Assembly (NCBI GenBank): GCA_017461385.1
Contig: JAFTXZ010000015.1
Span: 1-64,000, forward strand
Reading direction: 5' to 3'
Length of the DNA: 64,000 nucleotides
DNA from: Clostridia bacterium
GTDB taxonomy: Bacteria; Bacillota; Clostridia; Oscillospirales; CAG-272
The notes beneath the pieces are model-generated. The model had not been told where the DNA came from, did not search any database, and worked only from the letters and a program-made list of their open reading frames with translations. Positions 57,530 to 64,000 of this stretch are shown here, piece by piece; the first letter of the stretch is position 1; each line of letters opens with the position of its first letter. The position numbers were made by a program, and so were the translations under genes.

Positions 57530-58537
57530 TTATTTATTTTTATATTCCTCTGGGGAGCAGGACCACTCAACCTCGCAGAAGGAGAAATTCCATCGAGCGT
57601 CAAAGCCCACTGGCTTTTCCTCTGCCTCACAATAAATTTTTAATAAATCCTCGTCGCAGTCAAAGAAAGCATCACTACCGATTTTTACACAAGCAATAGG
57701 AATGAAAATCCTTGAAAGCTTTTCACATTTGTAGAATGCGTCCTCGCCAATTTCCGTAATAGTAGATGGAAGCTCAATGCTATTTAGACTATAGCAACGC
57801 TTGAACGCATCATTGCCAATTACAGACACTCCCTCGGAGATAATCATTTTTTTAAGATTTTGTTGGTTGAAAAATGCCTTTTCTCCAATATGTGTAACTG
57901 CAATGCCGTTGTATGTGGCAGGAATTGTCAATTCCTCTCTTTCTGTATCTCTTAAACCTACAAGCGTATATGTACCATTTTCGTTAAGCTCATAGTCGAA
58001 AGGCTGATATAGAGTCTTTGCATAAACAGTAACGTCGTTTAACGTATCTTTTTCTATTTTTGTAAACGGTGTAGTGAAATCTTCATCTACAAACCAGCCG
58101 AGAAAGTCGTGATTTTTTAGAAAGCCATCTGGCAATGTAACCTCATCAAATGGAGTAAAGGTTTTAATAGAGCATTCTGCACCAATACAATTTATATTGT
58201 ACTTTGTCTTTTCCCATTTTCCAATAAGGGTGAAGCTTTTAAGCGGAGTTGAGCTTTCAAAATCCCAAATCATACTGCCATCAACAAACCAACCCAAAAA
58301 GGTGTGTCCGTAAAGCACTGGGTCTTGTGGCTTGGGAACCTTTTCTCCCTTTGTGATTTCAACAGGGGAAACCGCACTTCCACCATTTGAATTAAAGGTA
58401 ACAGTTAGCTTTTCTTCTACTTGAGTGCCACCACCTGTATCTTTATCTGGTGGTGGATTTTGTTCACCTCCACAGGAGCAAATAACAAACAAGGAAACAA
58501 AGCATAGCAAAACTAAAATAAATAGCTTTTTTTTCAT
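57530..58537 (-). CDS. Lipoprotein with InlB-type and LRR_5 repeats
   Basis: A 335-aa predicted lipoprotein: signal KKKLFILVLLCFVSLFVICSC with Cys22, a Pro/Asp/Gly linker, two InlB-B (Listeria-Bacteroides) modules (VTFNSNGGSAVSPVEITKG...GHTFLGWFVDG; then DFLGWFVDEDFTTPFT) and a C-terminal BspA-type LRR_5 region (VTHIGEKAFFNQQNLKK; VSVIGNDAFKRCYSLN; ITEIGEDAFYKCEKLS). Probably surface adhesion. ATG at 58537 behind GGAG. It shares its terminator sequence with the HtrA-like gene. Confidence 0.85.
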   Translation of the reverse strand: MKKKLFILVLLCFVSLFVICSCGGEQNPPPDKDTGGGTQVEEKLTVTFNSNGGSAVSPVEITKGEKVPKPQDPVLYGHTFLGWFVDGSMIWDFESSTPLKSFTLIGKWEKTKYNINCIGAECSIKTFTPFDEVTLPDGFLKNHDFLGWFVDEDFTTPFTKIEKDTLNDVTVYAKTLYQPFDYELNENGTYTLVGLRDTEREELTIPATYNGIAVTHIGEKAFFNQQNLKKMIISEGVSVIGNDAFKRCYSLNSIELPSTITEIGEDAFYKCEKLSRIFIPIACVKIGSDAFFDCDEDLLKIYCEAEEKPVGFDARWNFSFCEVEWSCSPEEYKNK

Positions 58538-58573
58538 AAAATCTCCAAAATTGTACAAATAATTACTATATAA

Positions 58574-58602
58574 AGCATAGCATAAAAAACATGTCTAGTC
58601 AA
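58574..58602 (-). promoter_or_regulatory. Promoter of the LRR lipoprotein gene
   Basis: Minus-strand TTGACT (58597-58602), 17-bp spacer, TATGCT (58574-58579). Confidence 0.6.
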
Positions 58603-58682
58603 CTAAAATCTATAAAATCGCCTCTATTGTCTAGGCATATTTGCAAAGCGTTAAAAAAGCTATAAATAACGTAATATTTTGA

Positions 58683-58710
58683 TTGACATAAAAACCCAAT
58701 ATGTGATAAT
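58683..58710 (+). promoter_or_regulatory. Promoter of the ZIP-uxuA-uxuB genes
   Basis: TTGACA (58683-58688), 16-bp spacer, GATAAT (58705-58710). Confidence 0.65.
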
Positions 58711-58735
58711 ATTAAATAAGAAGGGAGTGAGAATT

Positions 58736-59488
58736 GTGGAGGTCGTTTTTTTAACTGCACTTGGTGTAGGTGGCGCAACGCTTATAGGCTCTCTTATAGG
58801 CTTTGGCTTTAAGAATCTTTCTCATCGCTTTTCTGATATAATTCTTTCCTTTGCAGCAGGTGTTATGCTTTCTGCCGCAGTATTCGGCTTGATTTTACCA
58901 TCGGTGGAGCATGGTGGAAGCAACGGCTTAATAATTACTATCATAGGTATTTTTTCAGGTGCACTTTGCTTGAATCTAATTGATAAGCTAGTGCCTCACC
59001 TTCATAAAATGGCAGGTGCTGATCTTGAAACGCACAAAAAGACAAGCCTTGACAAGGTAATGCTTTTTGTCCTTGCAATTGCAATCCATAATTTACCAGA
59101 GGGTATTGCAGCAGGTGTAGGCTTTGGAACGGGAAATAATGCAGAGGCAATGGTCATAGCTGGAGGAATTGCATTACAAAACATACCAGAGGGTATGGTA
59201 ATTATAGGTCCACTTTTGTCAAGTGGAGTGTCAAAAAAGAAAACGTTTTTAATTGCGTTATTGACAGGCGTTGTTGAGGTTGTGGGAACTCTTATAGGCT
59301 ACTTTGCCGTTTCCATTTCTTCTGTAATTTTACCATTTGCTCTTGCCTTTGCAGGTGGAACGATGTTATACGTAATAAGCGACGAAATGATACCTGAAAC
59401 TCACGCACACGGTAGCCAACGAGGGGCAACCTATGCGCTTTTAGTGGGCTTTTGCCTGATGCTTGCAATGGATATTTTATTAGGATAA
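58736..59488 (+). CDS. ZIP-family metal transporter
   Basis: A 250-aa transporter with about eight membrane segments. The diagnostic helix IV and V motifs are present: IAIHNLPEGIAAGVGFG (His, Asn, Pro-Glu-Gly) and IALQNIPEGMVI. The His-containing loop (PHLHKMAGADLETHKK) is typical. It imports divalent metals such as Zn or Fe, possibly for metal-dependent enzymes like the neighbouring uxuA. Starts at GTG 58736 behind AAGGGAG. No terminator separates it from uxuA. Confidence 0.92.
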   Translation: MEVVFLTALGVGGATLIGSLIGFGFKNLSHRFSDIILSFAAGVMLSAAVFGLILPSVEHGGSNGLIITIIGIFSGALCLNLIDKLVPHLHKMAGADLETHKKTSLDKVMLFVLAIAIHNLPEGIAAGVGFGTGNNAEAMVIAGGIALQNIPEGMVIIGPLLSSGVSKKKTFLIALLTGVVEVVGTLIGYFAVSISSVILPFALAFAGGTMLYVISDEMIPETHAHGSQRGATYALLVGFCLMLAMDILLG

Positions 59489-59509
59489 TTTAAGAAAGGA
59501 AACTTGACA

Positions 59510-60598
59510 ATGAAAATGTGTTTTCGCTGGTATGGCGAGGGAAATGATAGAATAAAGCTTTCCGACATTAAGCAAATACCGGGTGTTGATGGTATAGTAT
59601 GGGCATTACACCATAAAATGCCGGGCGAGGTGTGGGAGATTGAGGAAATAGCTGAGGTAAAAAAGCAATTAGATGAGTACGGCTTTAATATGGATGTTGT
59701 TGAATCTGTAAACGTGCACGACGATATAAAAATCGGCTTACCTACAAGAGATAAATATATAGAAAATTATAAGACCTGTATTCGTAACCTTTCAAAGTTC
59801 GGTGTAAAGGTAATTTGCTATAACTTTATGCCAATATTTGACTGGACAAGAAGTAATCTTTTTCATCCGGTGGGTGATGGCTCGACAGCTCTTTTCTATG
59901 AAAAAAATATGATTCAAGATGACTATAATGCTATGGCAAAATACATACTTGACTTTACAGAAAAATATAATATGTCCTTCCCGGGCTGGGAGCCTGAAAG
60001 AATGGCAAGGCTTGACGAGCTGTTTCGTGCTTACGAGGGAGTTGACCATGAAAAGCTATGGGCAAATCTTAAATATTTCCTTGAGGCAATTATGCCGACC
60101 TGCCGTGAGTGTGATGTAAAAATGGCAATCCATATGGACGATCCACCGTGGGATATTTTTGGGTTACCAAGGCTTTTGGTTGATGAAAAAAGCATCGATC
60201 GCTTCTTAAAAATGGTTGACGATGAGTATAATTGTCTAACCCTTTGCTCAGGTAGCCTGAATGCAGACCCAAGCAACAACGTTGCTGAAATCGTACGCAA
60301 GCATTGTGATAGAATTGCCTTTGCTCACATAAGAAACGTAAAGCATTTTGAAAACGGAGATTTTTCCGAGGCAAGCCACAGGGATTGCGATGGAGATACA
60401 GGCATACTAGAAATTTTAAGAGCATATCACGATTGTGGCTTTAAGGGTTATATTCGTCCTGACCACGGAAGACACCTATGGGATGAGGGGCCTGGAAACG
60501 TGCGTCCGGGCTACGGGCTTTACGATCGCGCCCTTGGCATTATGTATATGCTAGGTGTTTGGGACACTCTTGAAAGAATAGATAAAAAAGGAGAATAA
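59510..60598 (+). CDS. uxuA: Mannonate dehydratase
   Basis: A 362-aa TIM-barrel enzyme converting D-mannonate to 2-keto-3-deoxygluconate in glucuronate catabolism. Family motifs: CFRWYGEGND (4-13), GVDGIVWALH, SVNVHDDIKIG, VICYNFMPIFDWTRS, KMAIHMDDPPWDIFGLPR and FAHIRNV (metal ligands in the last segments). The ATG at 59510 is preferred to a TTG two codons earlier because AAAGGA then has suitable spacing. Adjacent uxuB supplies its substrate. Confidence 0.95.
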   Translation: MKMCFRWYGEGNDRIKLSDIKQIPGVDGIVWALHHKMPGEVWEIEEIAEVKKQLDEYGFNMDVVESVNVHDDIKIGLPTRDKYIENYKTCIRNLSKFGVKVICYNFMPIFDWTRSNLFHPVGDGSTALFYEKNMIQDDYNAMAKYILDFTEKYNMSFPGWEPERMARLDELFRAYEGVDHEKLWANLKYFLEAIMPTCRECDVKMAIHMDDPPWDIFGLPRLLVDEKSIDRFLKMVDDEYNCLTLCSGSLNADPSNNVAEIVRKHCDRIAFAHIRNVKHFENGDFSEASHRDCDGDTGILEILRAYHDCGFKGYIRPDHGRHLWDEGPGNVRPGYGLYDRALGIMYMLGVWDTLERIDKKGE

Positions 60599-60600
60599 AA

Positions 60601-61446
60601 ATGATAAAGCTTCCATTAAACGTTGATTATAAGGACAAGGTAGTAGTAATAACAGGCGCAGGTGGACTTATTTGTGGCGCTATGGCACGTGCCTTTGCAC
60701 AATCTGGTGCTCGCGTTGCAGCACTTGACCTAAATGAGGACGCCGTAAAAAAGCTAGCCGAAGAGCTGAAGGCTGAGGGCTTTGCTTGTGAGGGATACGG
60801 GGCAAACGTTCTTGATCCAGAAATGCTTGAGCAGGTGCACCAAAGGGTAATAAATGACTTAGGCAAATGTGATATCTTGGTAAATGGTGCAGGGGGTAAC
60901 AATCCAAGGGCAACCACGGATAATGAATATCAGCACGAGGCACAGGAGGGCAAAAAATCCTTCTTTGACCTTGACCCAAGTGGAGTTGATTTTGTGTTTA
61001 AGCTTAATTTCCAAGGAACCTTGCTTCCGACACAGACCTTTGCTAAGGATATGGTGGAGAAGAATTGCGGTTGTATTCTTAACATTTCCTCAATGAATGC
61101 ATACACACCACTTACAAAAATCCCTGCTTATTCCGCTGCAAAGGCAGGCATTTCAAACTTTACACAGTGGCTTGCAACTCACTTTGCAGGCACAAATATT
61201 CGTTGTAATGCAATTGCCCCGGGCTTCCTTGTTTCTGCACAAAATAAAGCGCTTTTGTTCAACGAGGATGGCACACCAACAAAGAGAAGTGCAAAGATAT
61301 TAAAGGGTACACCAATGGATCGCTATGTCGATGCAAGTGAGCTTTTAGGCGCAACGCTTTTCTTGTGCGATAATAATTCAGCTTCAGCCATAACAGGAGT
61401 AGTTTTGCCAATCGACTGTGGCTTTTCAGCTTATTCAGGAGTGTAA
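60601..61446 (+). CDS. uxuB: SDR-type fructuronate reductase / mannonate oxidoreductase
   Basis: A 281-aa short-chain dehydrogenase. NAD(P) loop TGAGGLICGAMARAFA (~19-34), NNAG-type NGAGGNNPR, catalytic Ser (NISSMNAYTP) and YSAAKAG (Tyr-x3-Lys). The insertion TDNEYQHEAQEGKKSFFDLD and the C-terminal KGTPMDRYVDASELLGATLFL match the SDR fructuronate reductase group (B. subtilis YjmF), not the long-chain UxuB of E. coli. It starts 2 bases after uxuA, GGAG at the uxuA end. Confidence 0.88.
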   Translation: MIKLPLNVDYKDKVVVITGAGGLICGAMARAFAQSGARVAALDLNEDAVKKLAEELKAEGFACEGYGANVLDPEMLEQVHQRVINDLGKCDILVNGAGGNNPRATTDNEYQHEAQEGKKSFFDLDPSGVDFVFKLNFQGTLLPTQTFAKDMVEKNCGCILNISSMNAYTPLTKIPAYSAAKAGISNFTQWLATHFAGTNIRCNAIAPGFLVSAQNKALLFNEDGTPTKRSAKILKGTPMDRYVDASELLGATLFLCDNNSASAITGVVLPIDCGFSAYSGV

Positions 61447-61507
61447 ACAAAAAGACAGCTTGTAAGGACAGCCTTGAGAGTAGATTATCTATTGATAGAA
61501 AATAGAG

Positions 61508-61545
61508 AACCGCAGATTGATTTTCTGCGGTTTTCGTGATATAAT
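61508..61545 (+). terminator. Terminator of uxuA-uxuB overlapping the next promoter
   Basis: AACCGCAGA / TCTGCGGTT stem then TTTTC (61508-61534). The next promoter TTGATT (61517-61522), 17 bp, TATAAT (61540-61545) starts inside the hairpin. Confidence 0.75.
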
Positions 61546-61615
61546 AGGCGTATAGACAAAATGCTATGCATTTATATAAAGAATATCGAGATTTGCATTA
61601 TTTGAGGTTAGAGTA

Positions 61616-62143
61616 ATGAATGTCAAATTAATTAAATTAACTGGAGAATATTATCCTCAATTATCAGAAATGATTGATGAATGGAAATTAGATCACGAAG
61701 TAAATCAAGGCAATCGTTCCCCCTGGGCAATCTTCAAGAACGATTACCATGACTTTGAGTATTACCTTAGTAATTTAGAAATAAATGAGCCAACAGACGA
61801 AAAAGTGCCAGACTCCGTTTATTTTTTGTTGGATGTAGAAAGAAATATTTTATTGGGCGCCGTAAACATTAGGCATTACTTAAATGATTATTTGTTACAA
61901 TTTGGTGGACATATTGGAGATGGTATTAGACCAAGCGAAAGAAGAAAAGGATTTGCTACCGAAATGATTCGTTTGTCCTTAATTGAATGTAAGAAATTGG
62001 GAATCCAAAGGGTGCTAATGGTTTGTGATAAAACAAACGTAGGCTCAATAAAGAGCATTATCAAAAATGGTGGAGCTTTGGAAAATGAATTTGTAGACAA
62101 GGATGGAAAAACATATCAACGATATTGGATTGAATTGGCTTAA
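61616..62143 (+). CDS. GNAT-family N-acetyltransferase
   Basis: A 175-aa acetyl-CoA-dependent acyltransferase of the GNAT fold. The acetyl-CoA loop is GIRPSERRKGFATEM (R/Q-x-x-G-x-G/A equivalent RRKGFA, ~107-115); LLGAVNIRHYLN forms strand 4-type edge and VCDKTNVGSIKSIIKNGG is the typical C-terminal helix. Related to small-molecule resistance-type acetyltransferases; substrate unknown. A GAGG-type site lies before the ATG. Its A-rich codon style differs from the preceding operon, hinting at a separate origin. Confidence 0.85.
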   Translation: MNVKLIKLTGEYYPQLSEMIDEWKLDHEVNQGNRSPWAIFKNDYHDFEYYLSNLEINEPTDEKVPDSVYFLLDVERNILLGAVNIRHYLNDYLLQFGGHIGDGIRPSERRKGFATEMIRLSLIECKKLGIQRVLMVCDKTNVGSIKSIIKNGGALENEFVDKDGKTYQRYWIELA

Positions 62144-62182
62144 TATCAAAATTATAGAAAAACATTGAAGCATAAACTATTA

Positions 62183-62213
62183 ATAGCCTCCCTTATGAAA
62201 GGGAGGCTATTTT
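62183..62213 (+). terminator. Terminator of the GNAT gene
   Basis: ATAGCCTCCCTT / AAAGGGAGGCTAT stem followed by TTTTG. Confidence 0.88.
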
Positions 62214-62272
62214 GTTCATCTATGTATTGTTAAATTTTTTGACAAGCCTACATTTATCTTCGCAAACGAAAG

Positions 62273-62309
62273 CACGGCATACCTCTTGAAGGGTATGCCG
62301 TGTTTTTTT
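62273..62309 (+). terminator. Second, orphan terminator
   Basis: CACGGCATACC / GGTATGCCGTG stem then T7, 60 bases beyond the GNAT terminator with no gene between. The T run serves only the plus strand. Confidence 0.75.
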
Positions 62310-62341
62310 GAAAACTGACCACTGCTTTAAGGGCTCTCTTT

Positions 62342-64000
62342 TTATTTTACTATCAATTTTGCATTAAGCGGCTCAATTTCGTGTCTTATACCATCAATAG
62401 AGAAGGAAAGCTTCTCACCTTCAGGATTTACAACAATGTAGGCAGTTTTTTCACCTTCAGCTTCCCAAGCAGAATAGAGTAAGCGAGGAAGCTTAGCAAA
62501 TGGCTTGCCCCGTAGCATAGGAATCTCAATTTCCTCGCATTCAAGGCTCAATGCGTTTTTCATTCTGCCACAGTGTAAATATTTTTTGCCGTCCTTACGA
62601 TAAAACTCCATTAGGTTTTTAATAAAAGCAAGTGCCTTTTCCATATTTGGCGCATGCTCAAAATCCTGTGTGCTCCAATGAGTCATCAAATCGCCATTAG
62701 GCGCTAAGGTAAGAGTCATTATGTCGCCAATAGAGAAGGAATAAGCAAGACGATATCTAAGGGTATCAAGCTTAGTATCAAATGGACAACCACATTGATT
62801 ACCCATAAAGTTTCTTACGTATTCGTGGTAAATAAACGCATAAACAGGTACAGGCGTACCATAAGGGTAGTTTAATTCAAATCTATTATCACTAAGCAAA
62901 AGATTGGGGATAAATGGCTCAGCAGAAGCACTTTCACAGCCAAATAACATATTAGGTGCAGATTTATTCCACTCGTTAAGTAGATTTTTCATATTAGATG
63001 TCATCCACTCACCGGGCATGGGAGGATGGTTGTGCTCTCTTGCAAAGCACATATATTGACCCCCACCGTGGTTTTGGTCAAGAATTTGTGCATAGTCAAC
63101 GCCACTATTGAAAACAGGAGTGTATGCTTCCTCTAAAATCTCACGACCACGACTAGATGCAGGGCAAATATCATAGCCATATCTCTGATATGGTGTACAG
63201 GTTATACCGAGCTCTGGCTTGTTTTGTGGAGAATGACAAACGCCCAAAAGCACGTTCTCTTTTTTTATTTTTTCTTCACAATTATATTCATCAATCAACG
63301 TGCTTTTTAGAGTATACCCAAAGCCTGAGCAATATACGCCTAGTAAATCTCCGTTTGAGTGTAGCTTATCTCTAAATTCATTAAAGAGCTTTTCTCCACC
63401 ATAAGGAGGCCAAACGTAAGGAGGTGCCCACGGGGCAGTACCCTCCCAATGCATTAAAAGCGCCATTATCCGACACTGGGTGGCATTTTTTATTCTTTCA
63501 AGAATGGGCAATGCGTTTGTGTACGGGAATAGTGCATTAGGCTCCATTTTGTCCATATCGTGTACTCCACGCACGGGATACGTTACAATTAAAGGGGATT
63601 CCTCATACCACTCAGGCAATGATTTATTTTTTGAAATATGCACCATACCCTCGACTGGATTTTTGTCAAGCCAATCTCTGTAAATTTCGCAAGGAGCTTG
63701 CCAATTTCCAAGGCAGGCATGCCAAACGATAGGATAGTCTTGCGCAAATCCCTCACCATAATCAGCACCGGAGTAAAGGCGCATTTGCATAGCTACGCCA
63801 TTCTCACAGGGGTAAAAATCCACACCCTTAAGCCCTCTTTTTCTGTCGTGAGCGCCAATGTAAAGCCCCACGTTATTAAACAAATATGCTATAAACTGAG
63901 AGCATACCTTGTTAGGAAAGGTAAAGTAAGCACCAGATGATGGAAATTCTGGCTCATATCTTGGTAAGCTTTTCTCATCTGTGAGGAGTACACCCTCATC
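62342..64000 (-). CDS. DUF6259-like glycoside-hydrolase-type protein (5' end outside window)
   Basis: At least 552 residues; the frame stays open to the right window edge, so the N-terminus is missing and the start-like TTG at 63883 is internal. Recognisable segments: NNVGLYIGAHDRKRG, IVWHACLGNWQAPCEIYRDWLD, MALLMHWEGTAPWAPPYVWPPYGG, AQILDQNHGGG and CFAREHNHPP, which match the DUF6259 glycosidase-like layout (TIM barrel with aromatic/acidic pocket, then a beta-rich C-terminus SFSIDGIRHEIEPLNAKLIVK). The catalytic acids cannot be assigned by eye. Probably takes part in plant or host glycan use, like uxuAB. Confidence 0.65.
   Translation of the reverse strand, partial: DEGVLLTDEKSLPRYEPEFPSSGAYFTFPNKVCSQFIAYLFNNVGLYIGAHDRKRGLKGVDFYPCENGVAMQMRLYSGADYGEGFAQDYPIVWHACLGNWQAPCEIYRDWLDKNPVEGMVHISKNKSLPEWYEESPLIVTYPVRGVHDMDKMEPNALFPYTNALPILERIKNATQCRIMALLMHWEGTAPWAPPYVWPPYGGEKLFNEFRDKLHSNGDLLGVYCSGFGYTLKSTLIDEYNCEEKIKKENVLLGVCHSPQNKPELGITCTPYQRYGYDICPASSRGREILEEAYTPVFNSGVDYAQILDQNHGGGQYMCFAREHNHPPMPGEWMTSNMKNLLNEWNKSAPNMLFGCESASAEPFIPNLLLSDNRFELNYPYGTPVPVYAFIYHEYVRNFMGNQCGCPFDTKLDTLRYRLAYSFSIGDIMTLTLAPNGDLMTHWSTQDFEHAPNMEKALAFIKNLMEFYRKDGKKYLHCGRMKNALSLECEEIEIPMLRGKPFAKLPRLLYSAWEAEGEKTAYIVVNPEGEKLSFSIDGIRHEIEPLNAKLIVK

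Overview
The window is a low-GC bacterial chromosome segment of clostridial (Bacillota) character. The evidence is housekeeping gene order shared with Bacillus/Clostridium (miaB-ricA-mutS-mutL; holB-ricT), sigma-A promoters close to TTGACA-17-TATAAT, GGAGG ribosome sites, 2[4Fe-4S] ferredoxins, an NfnAB transhydrogenase and sporulation genes (cotJABC, cwlD, Spo0A-box-like sites). It looks like an anaerobic, carbohydrate-using endospore former; the genus cannot be fixed from this sequence. Most of the window is ordinary core genome, densely packed in operons.

Layout. 0-5 kb: 5' part of class II fructose-bisphosphate aldolase, a phosphopantetheinyl transferase, a cytidylate-kinase-like protein, an acyl carrier protein with a dyad in its leader, a Xer-type recombinase, a membrane protein and a PAP2 phosphatase. 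5-10 kb: an EIIC-type permease coupled to a GH78-like protein, then an MFS carrier. 9.6-22.5 kb (minus strand): asparagine synthetase and cwlD (both with sigma-E-like promoters), radA, nagA-metG-tatD, trmN6-rsmI, two small ferredoxins, holB-ricT. 22.6-28 kb: GAPDH, a three-domain lipoprotein, trkA-trkH. 28-32.5 kb: cotJABC and a nadK-nfnA-nfnB operon. 32.6-36.8 kb: an LRR surface protein and an HtrA-like lipoprotein protease that share Cys-x2-Cys modules. 36.9-45.5 kb: one long operon (oxidoreductase, coaE, M18 peptidase, eda fusion, prfA, tsaC/sua5, topoisomerase A subunit, 43-aa membrane protein). 45.7-46.9 kb: tRNA-Leu(GAG) and an accessory patch of hairpin arrays around an unrecognised gene. 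47.3-56 kb: miaB-ricA-mutS-mutL-tgt-deacetylase-DUF1292-like operon. 56-58.6 kb: a possible spore-surface protein, a 650-bp repeat region and an LRR lipoprotein. 58.7-64 kb: ZIP transporter, uxuA-uxuB, a GNAT acetyltransferase and a DUF6259-like glycosidase that runs off the right edge.

The most unusual material is non-coding. Two arrays near 45.9 and 46.6 kb consist of short perfect hairpins joined by a constant linker (TATATCATC). Their first hairpin differs between copies by a compensatory G-C to A-T pair. Each array starts directly behind an intrinsic terminator, and a third decayed copy follows the next terminator. In the larger array the linkers reverse orientation half way. A second array class with another linker (GTGATATT) and the same flip lies at 57.0-57.2 kb, followed by a 4-unit tandem repeat. 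A 37-bp terminator module is identical behind two unrelated lipoprotein genes 20 kb apart. Regulatory observations include a perfect 14-bp palindrome filling the spacer of the LRR gene promoter and a cluster of Spo0A-box-like sites upstream of nagA.

All functional calls rest on recognisable motifs and gene order read by eye; no database search was run.
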